This document shows, in pieces, positions 43,420 to 52,200 of a DNA stretch of 64,000 bases; within the stretch, counting starts at the first letter, position 1; every line of letters starts with the position of its first letter. The stretch lies in NCBI GenBank assembly GCA_947494145.1, contig CANLTZ010000008.1, forward strand, positions 167,758 to 231,757. Reading direction: 5' to 3'. Under the pieces are notes generated by a model that saw only the letters and a list, made by a program, of their open reading frames with translations, was not told where the DNA came from and did not search any database. The translations under genes were made by a program, and so were the position numbers. This DNA is from an uncultured Jannaschia sp. (GTDB lineage Bacteria; Pseudomonadota; Alphaproteobacteria; Rhodobacterales; Rhodobacteraceae).

Positions 43420-44580
43420 ATGCTCCGCCCTCTGATCGCCGCCCTTCTGATCGCCGCCCCCGCTTGGGCGCAGGATTTCCAGACCACCGCCGGATCGGCC
43501 ATCGTGGTCGATCACAACACGGGCCAGGTGCTTCTGGCCAAGAATGCCGATGTGCCGCTGCCACCGGCATCCATGTCGAAGCTCATGACGCTCAATATGG
43601 CGTTCGAGGCGCTGGAAGATGGCCGCCTGACCATGGAAACGGAACTTCCCGTCTCCGAACATGCAGCCAGCTTCGGCGGCTCCACCATGTTTCTGGACCC
43701 CCGCGACCGGGTCACGGTCGAAGACCTGATCCGCGGGATCGTCGTCCTGTCCGGGAATGACGCCACCGTGGTGATCGGCGAGGCGCTCAGCCCCGATGGC
43801 ACCGAAGACGGCTTCGCCGACATGATGACCACACGGGCCCGCGAATTGGGTATGGATGACAGCGTCTTTCGCAATGCCAGCGGCTGGCCCGAGCCGGGCC
43901 ATGTCATGTCCATGCGCGATCTGGCCATCCTGGCCGAACGCTTCGTGACGGAATTCCCGCAATACTACCCCTACTTCGCCGAGACGGAATTCGCCTTCGA
44001 CGGCCGCTCCCCCGCCAACCGGTTCAACCGCAACCCACTGCTGCGGCTGGGCATCGGGGCCGACGGCCTCAAGACCGGTCACACGCAGGAAGCAGGCTAT
44101 GGCCTGGTCGGCAGCGCAACGCAGGGCGACCGCCGCGTGACCTTCGTGGTGTCGGGCCTGGAAACCGAAGCCGCCCGCCGCGAAGAATCCGAGCGGATCG
44201 TGAACTGGGCCTTCCTGCAATTCGCCGAAGCGAACCTGCTGCAGGACACGTCCAACCCCGTGGCCGAAGCCAGTGTCTTCATGGGCGAATTGGCCACCGT
44301 GCCCCTGGTCCCCGAAGAGGCGGTGACCATGCTTCTGCCGATCACGGGCCGCCAGGACGTGACGGGCGAAATCACCTATGAAGGCCCGCTCGAAGCCCCC
44401 ATTGCGGCAGGCACGCAGCTCGCCACGCTCACGCTGAGCCACCCGGGCGTCGAGGCGGTGGAAATCCCGCTTCTGGCCGCCACCGACGTGCCCCGCGCGG
44501 GGCCCCTGCGCCGCATCCAGATCGCGGGCACCCGCGTGGCGGGTGAGGTTCTGGGCGCCGCCCTGGAACGGTTCCAGTAG
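43420..44580 (+). CDS. dacC: D-alanyl-D-alanine carboxypeptidase (PBP5/6 type)
   Basis: This 386-residue exported serine carboxypeptidase trims peptidoglycan pentapeptides. Signal peptide MLRPLIAALLIAAPAWAQ is followed by SxxK at 51-54 (SMSK), SGN at 111-113 and KTG at 218-220. A C-terminal beta domain and amphipathic anchor follow. Start is the ATG at 43420 after CGGAGAAG. It begins the dacC-tmk-holB-tatD run common in alphaproteobacteria. Confidence 0.92.
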   Translation: MLRPLIAALLIAAPAWAQDFQTTAGSAIVVDHNTGQVLLAKNADVPLPPASMSKLMTLNMAFEALEDGRLTMETELPVSEHAASFGGSTMFLDPRDRVTVEDLIRGIVVLSGNDATVVIGEALSPDGTEDGFADMMTTRARELGMDDSVFRNASGWPEPGHVMSMRDLAILAERFVTEFPQYYPYFAETEFAFDGRSPANRFNRNPLLRLGIGADGLKTGHTQEAGYGLVGSATQGDRRVTFVVSGLETEAARREESERIVNWAFLQFAEANLLQDTSNPVAEASVFMGELATVPLVPEEAVTMLLPITGRQDVTGEITYEGPLEAPIAAGTQLATLTLSHPGVEAVEIPLLAATDVPRAGPLRRIQIAGTRVAGEVLGAALERFQ

Positions 44581-44637
44581 CGCCCCAGGCGTCTGCGCTC
44601 CCTTGCCCCCAACCGTCGGGATGATAGGGCTGCGCCC

Positions 44638-45234
44638 ATGTTTATCTCGTTCGAGGGCATCGACGGCTCCGGCAAATCGACCCAAGCCAAGCGCCTTGCC
44701 GCAACGCTGGAAGCGCGCGGCAAGCGGGTCGTCCTGACACGCGAACCCGGCGGCTCCCCGGGGGCGGAGGCCGTGCGCCGCCTGCTGGTCGAAGGCGCAC
44801 CGGAACGCTGGTCGCCCGAGACGGAAATTCTCTTGTTCAATGCCGCGCGCCGCGACCATCTGGAAACCGTGATCGAGCCTGCCCTTGCTCGCGGCGACTG
44901 GGTCGTCTCGGACCGCTTTGCCGACAGCACCCGCGTCTACCAAGGCGCCACAAGGGGCGATCTGCGCGCACTGGTCGACGCGCTCCACACCCTCGTCATC
45001 GGGCGGGAGCCGGATTTGACCCTCGTCATCGACATGGACCCCGCCGTGGCCCTGGCCCGGGGGTTGGCACGGGGCACCGGGGAAGACCGGTTCGAGGCCT
45101 TCGGGCTCGACTTCCAGGAAAAGCTGCGCGCGGGCTTCCTGGCGCTCGCACAAGACTTCCCCGACCGCATCCGCGTCATCGACGGCGATGCCGACCCCGA
45201 CATTGTGGCCACCCGTGTCGAGGCCTGCTTGTGA
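44638..45234 (+). CDS. tmk: Thymidylate kinase
   Basis: This 198-residue enzyme phosphorylates dTMP to dTDP. P-loop EGIDGSGKST is at residues 6-15, the DRF-type dTMP site (VVSDRFADST) near residue 91, and the LID region follows near VALARGLARG. Its stop overlaps the holB GTG start (GTGA). Confidence 0.96.
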   Translation: MFISFEGIDGSGKSTQAKRLAATLEARGKRVVLTREPGGSPGAEAVRRLLVEGAPERWSPETEILLFNAARRDHLETVIEPALARGDWVVSDRFADSTRVYQGATRGDLRALVDALHTLVIGREPDLTLVIDMDPAVALARGLARGTGEDRFEAFGLDFQEKLRAGFLALAQDFPDRIRVIDGDADPDIVATRVEACL

Positions 45235-46298
45235 GGGAAGTCGACGCCCTGCCCGAGCCTGACCGCGCGGGCGACGCGCCCCATCCGCGCGACACGGCCG
45301 TCCTGTTCGGTCAAGACGCGGCAGAGACCACGTTTCTGGATGCTTGGAATGGCGGGCGGCTGCACCATGGCTGGCTGCTGACCGGACCGCGCGGGGTGGG
45401 CAAGGCCACGCTCGCTTGGCGCCTCGCCCGCTTTCTGCTGACCGATCCGCCCCGCCCTGCCGGGACCCTGGACCCGCCCCAAGACCACCCCGCCCTGCCC
45501 CGCATCGCCGCCCTGTCCGAGCCGTCGCTGATGCTGCTGCGCCGCCCGTGGGACGAAAAGGCCAAGCGCCTCAAGACCGACATCACGGTGGATGTGGTCC
45601 GGCGCCTGAACGGCTTTTTCGGCATGTCTGCCGGCGGGCGGCGCGTGGTCATCGTCGACAGCGCCGATGAACTCAATGCCAGCGCCGCCAATGCCATCTT
45701 GAAACTGCTGGAGGAGCCACCCGCCCAGGCCACCCTTTTGCTGATCAGCCACCAGCCCGCGCGACTTCTGCCCACCATCCGCTCCCGCTGCCGGGTCTTG
45801 CGGCTTTCCCCCCTCGGGCCGGACGATCTGGCCCAGGCGGTGGCGCAGGCGGGCGGCGCGTCTGAGACCGCTCAGGCGCTGGCCGAAGGCTCCGTCGGGG
45901 CCGCGCTGCAACTCTCCGAAGGCGGGGCCGATATTTATGCCGCGCTGATAGACCTGTTCGGCGCAGGCCAGATGGATCGCCCCCGCGCCCGTAAACTGGC
46001 CGATGCCTGCGCGGGCCGCGCGGGGGCCGACCGGCTGGACGCCACGCTGGCCGCCATCGATCGCCTGCTGCACCGCGCCGCGCGCGCCGGGCTGATGGGC
46101 CCGCCCCAGGACGCCCCCGATACCGAGCGTCAGGCCCTCGCCCGCCTGGCCCCCCATGACGCCGCCGCGCGCGGCTGGGCGCGCCTCTCTCAACAGATCA
46201 CCGACCGCGCCGCCCATGGCCGTGCCGTCAATGTGGACCCCACCGCCATTGTCTGGGATGCCCTCGCCCAGATCGACGCCCAGGCCCGCAAGGTCTGA
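45231..46298 (+). CDS. holB: DNA polymerase III delta' subunit
   Basis: This 355-residue clamp-loader subunit has an AAA+ fold with GPRGVGKATLAWRLARFLL (P-loop-like, about residues 47-65), a KTDITVDVVRRL segment, VIVDSADELNASAANAILKLLEEPP (Walker B region) and sensor 1 LLLISHQPARLLPTIRSRC. It loads the beta clamp with delta and tau. It starts at GTG, coupled to tmk. Confidence 0.94.
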   Translation: MREVDALPEPDRAGDAPHPRDTAVLFGQDAAETTFLDAWNGGRLHHGWLLTGPRGVGKATLAWRLARFLLTDPPRPAGTLDPPQDHPALPRIAALSEPSLMLLRRPWDEKAKRLKTDITVDVVRRLNGFFGMSAGGRRVVIVDSADELNASAANAILKLLEEPPAQATLLLISHQPARLLPTIRSRCRVLRLSPLGPDDLAQAVAQAGGASETAQALAEGSVGAALQLSEGGADIYAALIDLFGAGQMDRPRARKLADACAGRAGADRLDATLAAIDRLLHRAARAGLMGPPQDAPDTERQALARLAPHDAAARGWARLSQQITDRAAHGRAVNVDPTAIVWDALAQIDAQARKV

Positions 46299-46337
46299 CC
46301 TTGCGCCCGGGCGCGGCACGCCCTAGCTGCCCGCCCC

Positions 46338-47120
46338 ATGGAACCCAAGATCACCGACAGCCATTGCCACCTGGATTTCCCCCAATTCGAAGGGGAGCTT
46401 CCGGCCCTTCTGGACCGCGCGGCGCAGGCGGGCGTCCACCGCATGGTCACCATCTGCACCAAACTGCGACAGGCCCCCCAGGTCCGCGCCCTGGCCGACG
46501 CCCATGCCCCGGTCTTCTGGGCCGCGGGCACGCATCCGATGTCCGCCGCCGATGAACCCATGGCCAGTGTCGACGACTTGGTGAGCCTGGCCCAGCACCC
46601 CAAGATGGTCGGCATCGGCGAAAGCGGCCTCGATTATCATTACACGGCCGAGACAAAGGCCGTGCAGCAGGAAAGCCTGCGCCTCCATATCGAGGCCTGC
46701 CGCCAGACGAAACTGCCGCTGATCATCCATAGCCGTGACGCCGACGACGACATGGCTCGTATCCTGGCCGAAGAACATCGGGCGGGCCCTTTCACCTGCG
46801 TCATGCATTGCTTCAGCAGCGGGGCGGCTTTGGCCGATGCGGCGCTGGATCTGGGCTTCTATCTATCGATGTCCGGCATCGCCGCCTTCCCCCGCAGCCA
46901 AGATTTGCGCGACACTTTCGCCCGCGCGCCCCTGGACCGGGTCCTGGTGGAAACCGACGCACCCTACCTCGCCCCGCCGCCCCATCGCGGAAAACGGAAT
47001 GAGCCGGGCTTCGTGGCCCACACCGCGCGGATCGGGGCGGAGGTCTTCGGGTTGGACTACGCCGACTTCGCCGCCGCGACCGAAGCGAATTTCGACCGGT
47101 TGTTCTGGAAGGCGGCTTAA
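46338..47120 (+). CDS. tatD: TatD family metal-dependent hydrolase/DNase
   Basis: This 260-residue TIM-barrel hydrolase has the metal-site motifs DSHCHLDF (7-14), the GESGLDYHY glutamate, IIHSRDADDD, MHCFS and VETDAPYLAP. Homologues are 3'-5' DNases or amidohydrolases. It ends the SPOR-dacC-tmk-holB-tatD cluster; a short palindrome GCGGTCT-G-AGACCGC (47124-47138) follows its stop. Confidence 0.93.
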   Translation: MEPKITDSHCHLDFPQFEGELPALLDRAAQAGVHRMVTICTKLRQAPQVRALADAHAPVFWAAGTHPMSAADEPMASVDDLVSLAQHPKMVGIGESGLDYHYTAETKAVQQESLRLHIEACRQTKLPLIIHSRDADDDMARILAEEHRAGPFTCVMHCFSSGAALADAALDLGFYLSMSGIAAFPRSQDLRDTFARAPLDRVLVETDAPYLAPPPHRGKRNEPGFVAHTARIGAEVFGLDYADFAAATEANFDRLFWKAA

Positions 47121-47230
47121 GGGGCGGTCTGAGACCGCATCTCTGGAATGCCGGTCAAGCTGGCCAAAGCGGTTTTCGAGACCTGCTACGGGCTGGGCGC
47201 TTGTCAGCCTTCGTGAAAGCCGGGCCAGGG

Positions 47231-47282
47231 AGTGGCCCGTGGATGGACCGGCGCCCTGCGGGCTTGAGCCCGGTCCGGGGGT
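47231..47282 (+). repeat. Dispersed intergenic repeat, copy C
   Basis: The core GATGGACCGGCGCCCTGCGG is followed by a CGGGCT-TG-AGCCCG hairpin. It is identical in core to copy D at 60.3 kb and lies in the tatD-WYL convergent gap (236 bp), which holds nothing else supported. Confidence 0.75.
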
Positions 47283-47356
47283 GGCGCGGCACAGACAAAG
47301 AACTGCCAATCGCATGATGTCGGCAAAGAAACCCGAGCCCGATACCCAAGCAAACC

Positions 47357-48070
47357 TCACCCAAGCGGATCCGGCGGCATTCGCATCCCCTCCCGCTCTT
47401 CCATCGCGGCGATGCAGGCCTTCAGCGTTCGGTCCGCCCGACGCTCGAACCGGTCCTCCAAGGCCTCCATCTCCGCGATGCGGTCCAGCCGGAACATGCG
47501 GAAATCATTCCGCAACTCGCACCAAGCCACCAGCGTCCAGACCCGCCCCCAGAACCACAGTCCCAGCGGCCAGACCCTGCGCCGCGTGGCCCCGCCATCG
47601 GCATCGACATAATCCAACACGGTCACCCGCCCTTCGCGGGCCTGCCGGTCCAGCAGGTCCAGACGGTCCCGCCCATCCACGGCCCTTCCGACGCGCGGCG
47701 CGGCTAGGCGCGTCAGGGCTGCGCCCAATTCCTCCGGATGCGGCACCACCGCTTCGATCTTCGACAAAGCGTCACGCGCCGCATCGGCCATGTCGGGCCC
47801 GCCCCAAGCCACGACCATCCGGGCGCCCAGGGCCATGGCCGTGATTTCCGCTTCGGTCAACATCAGCGGCGGCATGTCGAAGCCCGCGCGCATCACATAG
47901 CCCACGCCCGCCTCGCCCTCGACCGGCACGCCGGAGGCGGCCAAATCGGCGATATCGCGATAGATCGTCCGCTCCGACACCTCCATCGCCTCCGCCAACC
48001 GCGCCGCCGTCCAAAGCCGTCCGGAGCGTAGAAGCTGCACCAGACGAAACAGACGGTCGGCGCGGCGCAT
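47357..48070 (-). CDS. WYL-domain (YafY-type) transcriptional regulator
   Basis: This 237-residue protein has an N-terminal HTH_11 winged helix (LLRSGRLWTAARLAEAMEVSERTIYRDI), a central PPLMLTEAEITAM linker and a WYL domain (about 135-220), with a WPLGLWFWGRVWTLVAWCELR core and RMFRLDRI. WYL domains sense nucleic-acid or nucleotide ligands. It lies 5 bp downstream of the VOC gene on the same strand and probably controls it. Confidence 0.88.
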   Translation of the reverse strand: MRRADRLFRLVQLLRSGRLWTAARLAEAMEVSERTIYRDIADLAASGVPVEGEAGVGYVMRAGFDMPPLMLTEAEITAMALGARMVVAWGGPDMADAARDALSKIEAVVPHPEELGAALTRLAAPRVGRAVDGRDRLDLLDRQAREGRVTVLDYVDADGGATRRRVWPLGLWFWGRVWTLVAWCELRNDFRMFRLDRIAEMEALEDRFERRADRTLKACIAAMEEREGMRMPPDPLG

Positions 48071-48075
48071 GGGCC

Positions 48076-48444
48076 TCAGGCCTCGAAAAACCCGACGGAA
48101 TTGCCGTCCGGGTCCGTCGCATAGAAGAACCGCCCGGCGGGGATGGCGATGGCGTCGCTGACAACGGCACCGCCCGCCGCGCGCACGCGGTCCATCGTGG
48201 CCTCCAATTTGCCGGGCGCGGCCAGATGAACGGTGTTGCCACGGCCATCGCCGCTCGGCGTCCCTTGGTAAAGATGCCCGGACACGCCCGCGCCTTCGGC
48301 ATAGGGAAAGACGGCTGTCTTATCGGGGCCCATCTGCTGAACGGTCAGTTCCTTTTCCAAAACCTTTCCATAGAAGGCGCACGCGGCGTCCAGGCTGGCC
48401 ACGGGGATCTCGGTCCAAACGACGGCATTGGGTTGGTCTGTCAT
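48076..48444 (-). CDS. VOC family (glyoxalase-like) protein
   Basis: This 122-residue protein has the vicinal-oxygen-chelate fold: WTEIPVASLDAACAFYGKVL at the N-terminus and FFYATDPDGNSVGFFEA at the C-terminus. Metal ligands would be the E at about residue 12 and the histidines downstream; the substrate is unknown. It is paired with the WYL regulator. Confidence 0.85.
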   Translation of the reverse strand: MTDQPNAVVWTEIPVASLDAACAFYGKVLEKELTVQQMGPDKTAVFPYAEGAGVSGHLYQGTPSGDGRGNTVHLAAPGKLEATMDRVRAAGGAVVSDAIAIPAGRFFYATDPDGNSVGFFEA

Positions 48445-48506
48445 GTCTCATGTCCTCTCTTGTGGCCGCCAAACGCAGCGGCCCCCATGGGACAAGACTG
48501 GCATAC

Positions 48507-48534
48507 CCCTCCTGACAGCATTCTGTCAGGAGGG
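48507..48534. terminator. Perfect hairpin overlapping the ureG stop codon
   Basis: A 12-bp stem, CCCTCCTGACAG and CTGTCAGGAGGG, closes a CATT loop. The ureG stop (48526-48528) lies inside the right arm. It ends the urease operon and separates it from the VOC gene; no T-tract is present. Confidence 0.7.
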
Positions 48535-49143
48535 TGAAAGCCCCCCTTCGCGACGGATGAAGGCGACCACGTCGTCCAAACCATGTCCTTTCCCAAGCGC
48601 CGCCATCACATAAGGCCGCGCGCCGCGCGCGGTTTCCAAGTCTTGGCGTGCTTGGTCCAAGTCCACGCCCACATGGGGCGCCAGGTCCGTTTTGTTCAGG
48701 ATCAGAAGGTCGGAGCGGGTCACCCCCGGCCCCCGCTTGCGCGGAATGTCCTGCCCCGCGCATGTGTCGATCACATAGATCGACAGGTCCGCCAATTCCG
48801 GGCTGAACGTGGCGGCCAAATTGTCGCCCCCGCTTTCGATCAGCACCAGATCGAGATCGGGATGCGCGCCGCGCAGATCGGCGATGGCCGCCAAGTTGAT
48901 GCTGGCATCTTCGCGAATGGCCGTGTGGGGACAGCCGCCCGTTTCGACCCCGCGAATGCGGTCCGAGGGCAGTACCTGGGCGCGCATCAACGCCTCCGCA
49001 TCTTCGCGGGTGTAGATATCGTTCGTCACAACGGCCATGGAAAGCTGAGGCGCCAGAATGCGCGCCAAACCTTCGGTCAGCGTGGTCTTGCCCGCGCCCA
49101 CCGGGCCGCCGATGCCCACGCGCAAGGGGCCATGCGCACTCAT
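48526..49143 (-). CDS. ureG: Urease accessory GTPase UreG
   Basis: This 205-residue SIMIBI GTPase drives nickel insertion into urease with UreD, UreF and UreE. P-loop GPVGAGKT lies at 13-20, followed by [13 protein letters not shown], the Cys-Pro-His nickel motif ([11 protein letters not shown]) and NKTDLAP. Start is ATG 49141-49143, giving the family N-terminus [13 protein letters not shown]. The open frame upstream to 49389 is not family sequence. It is the last urease gene. Confidence 0.95.
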   Translation of the reverse strand: MSAHGPLRVGIGGPVGAGKTTLTEGLARILAPQLSMAVVTNDIYTREDAEALMRAQVLPSDRIRGVETGGCPHTAIREDASINLAAIADLRGAHPDLDLVLIESGGDNLAATFSPELADLSIYVIDTCAGQDIPRKRGPGVTRSDLLILNKTDLAPHVGVDLDQARQDLETARGARPYVMAALGKGHGLDDVVAFIRREGGLSPS

Positions 49144-49480
49144 CCCCGTGCGCCCGTCAGGCGGGGCGGCAATGCCCGGAAGGATGTGGATTGGAAGGCT
49201 TGCATCAAGGCCTCTTGCTTCAAAATTACCATATCGGGCCGCAGCCCATTCACCTGAGAACGGCGGATCAGGCCAAGCGTCCCGTCCGTGGCAACCGACC
49301 ACAAAACGAACCCACAGGCCAGATGGCCGCTCGGATGTCGAAAGCCGTAATCCGCTGCGCCACGGTGCCCCCCGTCCCATTCGCAGCAAGGCTTTGCGCG
49401 CGCAGGGCGGGTGCCATCACGTCGCGAATACGCACCGCCCGCCCGGGCTTAGATCCCAGCGTATCTTCAGGTGACGAACG
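49144..49480 (-). other. 337-bp gap upstream of ureG; possible decayed reading frame
   Basis: No confident gene is present. A minus-strand frame ending at the ureG start (its TGA overlaps the ATG as ATGA) is open for about 115 codons and reads protein-like, for example [15 protein letters not shown] and [17 protein letters not shown]. It lacks a convincing start after its upstream stop. A different frame from a GTG reads [14 protein letters not shown]. This could be a frameshifted remnant of a small operon gene. Confidence 0.3.
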
Positions 49481-49855
49481 TCACACCTCTTCCTCCGCAA
49501 AGACCTCAAGGGCCGCGTTCAATCCGTTGATCGCCGCAGGCAAACCGCCATAGAGCGCCATCTGCCAGATCACCGCAGCGATTTCCTCTTGGCTCAACCC
49601 GGCCTTCCGCCCGCCTGCGATATTGACCTTCAGCTGTGGACGAGTCTGTCCGCCTTGGGCGGTCAGCGCGGCAATGGTCGCAATATAGCGGTCCCGCAGA
49701 GACAGTGTTTCGTCCGCGTAGTGGCGGCCATAGGCCCAATCGACGATACCCTCGGCCAAACCGGGCACCAAATGGCCGTAACGGTCCCGCAACGCATCTT
49801 CCATTCCGGGATTCATCGCCTCGGCAAGGGTCTTGCCGGTCTCATAGGTGCTCAT
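49481..49855 (-). CDS. Carboxymuconolactone decarboxylase family protein
   Basis: This 124-residue AhpD-fold protein of the PcaC-like type starts MSTYETGKTLAEAMNPGM. The helical motif SLRDRYIATIAALTAQ and the catalytic-type region AGLSQEEIAAVIWQMALYGG are present. It lacks the CxxC redox pair of AhpD. Its ATG overlaps the ureF stop (ATGA), so it belongs to the urease transcript. The substrate is unknown. Confidence 0.87.
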   Translation of the reverse strand: MSTYETGKTLAEAMNPGMEDALRDRYGHLVPGLAEGIVDWAYGRHYADETLSLRDRYIATIAALTAQGGQTRPQLKVNIAGGRKAGLSQEEIAAVIWQMALYGGLPAAINGLNAALEVFAEEEV

Positions 49856-50475
49856 GTTCGGAAAATCCTTGGCTGCAACGTCTCATGGGCCATGGCGTCC
49901 AGTTCGGCGGCCACTGCGGACGTGCCGGGGGGTGTTGGTGCATCTTGCGCCGCCACAGCCTCGATGACGGGATGCAGATCGCTCAGGACCGCTTGGCCCT
50001 CATGTTGGCCCAGCGGCACGAAGCGGACAGCGGCGGATACAAGCTGGCTGGCGAAGGCTTGCAGATAAAGCGCCGCGACAACCTCTGGCGCCATACCGCG
50101 TGCGCGTAGCCCCAAGATCACCGGCAAGGGCAAATCAGCAACGGGCGCAAACCCTGTCGCCGCCGTCGCCGCCCCGAAGGCGGCGCCTTGGGCGCGCATC
50201 TCCTCCCACCGCTCAGCCGAACCCGCCCGCGCCCGCAAGACATCCGCCACCCCTTCCGGCGCGTCGCCCGCCATGACGGAGCGGATGGCCCAGACATCCA
50301 AGGGCCCCGCACCGAAGCGCAACACGGCGGCGATCCAGGCCCTGACGCTTTCCACATCGCGGACGCGCCCTTCCGCCATCGCGGTCTCAAGCCCGTGGGA
50401 ATAGGCGTAACCCGACACCGGGAAGGCGGGCGACAACCATTGGGTCAGGCGCAGAAGGTCAGTGGGCGTGGTCAT
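49852..50475 (-). CDS. ureF: Urease accessory protein UreF
   Basis: This 207-residue helical protein bridges UreD and UreG in the nickel-insertion complex. The N-terminal LLRLTQWLSPAFPVSGYAYSHGLE is diagnostic. The chosen ATG at 50473-50475 lies inside the end of ureE (17-bp overlap), typical for this pair; the longer frame from 50580 is not needed. Confidence 0.93.
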   Translation of the reverse strand: MTTPTDLLRLTQWLSPAFPVSGYAYSHGLETAMAEGRVRDVESVRAWIAAVLRFGAGPLDVWAIRSVMAGDAPEGVADVLRARAGSAERWEEMRAQGAAFGAATAATGFAPVADLPLPVILGLRARGMAPEVVAALYLQAFASQLVSAAVRFVPLGQHEGQAVLSDLHPVIEAVAAQDAPTPPGTSAVAAELDAMAHETLQPRIFRT

Positions 50476-50905
50476 GACCCATCGTCCGCCCGTGCCCATA
50501 GGCACCGCCTTCGGGGCGGAATGGGCGGCTGTCTTCGCTGACATCTGCGCCAAGCCCTTCCAACATGCCGCGCAGCACATGATCCGCGCGGATCACAAGG
50601 TGATCGCCACCCATCTGGCAAGGCGTATGCCGGTTCCCGATATGCCAGGCCAGACGCGGAAGATCACCGCGAATGACCAGGACAGGCTCCGCCGCCGCCT
50701 CAAGCGCGATCTGAGTCCCGTTTTCCAGTTCCAGCCCCGCGAAATGGGACAGATCGGTCAATTCCGGCAGGTCCAGCAACACGCCCTGCCCGCCCTCGCT
50801 CACCAGACGCTTGCGGCGCGCCAGACGGGCATCATAATCCAGCCGGATCACGTCTTGCGCCGCCTCGGCCTCCTCAAGCAGTCGCTCCACGCGAAGGTCC
50901 GTCAT
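50459..50905 (-). CDS. ureE: Urease accessory protein UreE (nickel chaperone)
   Basis: This 148-residue nickel-binding metallochaperone delivers Ni2+ to UreG. The peptide-binding-like N-terminal domain has KRLVSEGGQGVLLDLP, and the C-terminal domain has AWHIGNRHTPCQ. A short C-terminal His tail (GHDHAH) follows. It overlaps ureF. Confidence 0.93.
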   Translation of the reverse strand: MTDLRVERLLEEAEAAQDVIRLDYDARLARRKRLVSEGGQGVLLDLPELTDLSHFAGLELENGTQIALEAAAEPVLVIRGDLPRLAWHIGNRHTPCQMGGDHLVIRADHVLRGMLEGLGADVSEDSRPFRPEGGAYGHGRTMGHDHAH

Positions 50906-51483
50906 TGCACCGCCTCGATGGAGACGATGTCGAGCGTCACCGGACCGTCATCGCCCTGATATTCCGTCAAAATCGAGATGCCGAGCGCCGGGATGTGCAG
51001 AAAGACAGATCGAAGCGGCTCCATCCCCTCATCCGCGCGGATACGCTCGCCCTCCAACACATCGAACTGGCATTCGTCGATATCGGTCGTGGTGGCCTGC
51101 CCCCAATTGTCGACTTGCGTGAAGCGCAGCGTCTCGCGCCCCTGCTCCGCCTCGGCGCCCGAGGTCTCAAAGGTCAGGCCCGGCGCGGGTTTCGGCAATT
51201 CGGAGAGCGGCACTGAATACGTGATAACCGACGCGTCGCTCAGCGGAAAAAGCCCGTCGCCCGACCAATAGGCCACCCCGTAATGGCCATGTTGCAGCAG
51301 GTCGCTCCACGTGTCGCCTTCGGAGGTCCAGACCAGCCGGGTCCGGCCATCGGGCAGCCTTTGGTGCTGCTCCGTCTCGCCGTCGCTCAGCGTGACCAGA
51401 ACGCCGCGCGCCATGTCTTCGGCGGTGGGGCAGGCCCAAGCCGGGGAAGCCAGGGCCATGGTGACCAGCGCCACGCGGATCAT
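50902..51483 (-). CDS. Secreted unknown protein in the urease operon, paralogue 1
   Basis: This 193-residue protein has a signal peptide (MIRVALVTMALASPAWA) and a mature N-terminus CPTAED. It shares with the neighbouring 52.2-kb gene the start CPT, an ECQFD (vs VCRYD) motif and HIPALGISILTE (vs FVPALGASVRTT), showing an old duplication. Function is unknown. It overlaps ureE by ATGA. The start at 51483 excludes an unneeded N-terminal extension. Confidence 0.65.
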   Translation of the reverse strand: MIRVALVTMALASPAWACPTAEDMARGVLVTLSDGETEQHQRLPDGRTRLVWTSEGDTWSDLLQHGHYGVAYWSGDGLFPLSDASVITYSVPLSELPKPAPGLTFETSGAEAEQGRETLRFTQVDNWGQATTTDIDECQFDVLEGERIRADEGMEPLRSVFLHIPALGISILTEYQGDDGPVTLDIVSIEAVQ

Positions 51484-51577
51484 GGCTGTGCCCCCGAGAC
51501 CCGATTGGCGAATTCGTGCAGACACATTTACCAAGCTACCCCCTTCAGAAATCAAAAAATACACCCCATTCGCGTGC

Positions 51578-52180
51578 CTATTGCAGCACATCAATCCGGT
51601 CAAAAACCACTGCGCTGCGCGGATTACCAGACGCATCCAAGGCGGTGGTTCTGACCGAGGCCCCCAGCGCGGGTACGAAAAGATGCTCATGCTCCGACGG
51701 GGCAGACCCGTCGATGGCTGTGGTCACCACGACCCTCCAGGCATCGTAGCGACAGACGCCCACATCCACCGCACCCTTGTCGAGAAAGCGTGCACGCAAT
51801 TGACCCGGCGCCTTGCGATCACCGTTCACGAACAGGACGAAGTCGCTCGACCACGTGCCACGTCTGTCAAGCTGAGCCAGCCCATCGACATCACCGTCAT
51901 AGTCAAGCCGCAACTCCGAGCTCGCGCTTTTTCGGACCAGAGGTGCAAGCGCGTGGGCATAGGTTGTCACGACGGTCTCGCGCGCCCCATTCCGTTCCAT
52001 CGCCCGTTCTTCGCGGATCGCAGGCCCGCCCAGCGGTGTCAGACGAACGTCGAAATATGGCGCTTCACGCGTCATCTGAATTCCATCAGAAAGCGATGTC
52101 GGACAGGCCGCGAAGACCAATCCGGGGATCGTCACCATCATGGCAGCAAAAACGTAGCCGATAGCGCGCGGTCGAAACAT
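51578..52180 (-). CDS. Secreted unknown protein in the urease operon, paralogue 2
   Basis: This 200-residue protein has a signal peptide starting MFRPRAIGYVFAAMMV, with cleavage before ACPTSLSDG; an ATG eight codons earlier (52204) is an alternative start. It shares a CPT start, VCRYD motif, FVPALG motif and a C-terminal DRIDVLQ with paralogue 1. It lies between ureC and paralogue 1, on the operon's strand. A role in urease biology is suggested only by position. Confidence 0.65.
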   Translation of the reverse strand: MFRPRAIGYVFAAMMVTIPGLVFAACPTSLSDGIQMTREAPYFDVRLTPLGGPAIREERAMERNGARETVVTTYAHALAPLVRKSASSELRLDYDGDVDGLAQLDRRGTWSSDFVLFVNGDRKAPGQLRARFLDKGAVDVGVCRYDAWRVVVTTAIDGSAPSEHEHLFVPALGASVRTTALDASGNPRSAVVFDRIDVLQ

Positions 52181-52200
52181 CAGAGACTCCGGAGTCAGGT

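Noticed and set aside
49144..49389. N-terminal extension of UreG (82 residues)
   Set aside because: UreG begins at [13 protein letters not shown]; the extension has no family similarity and no better start signal.
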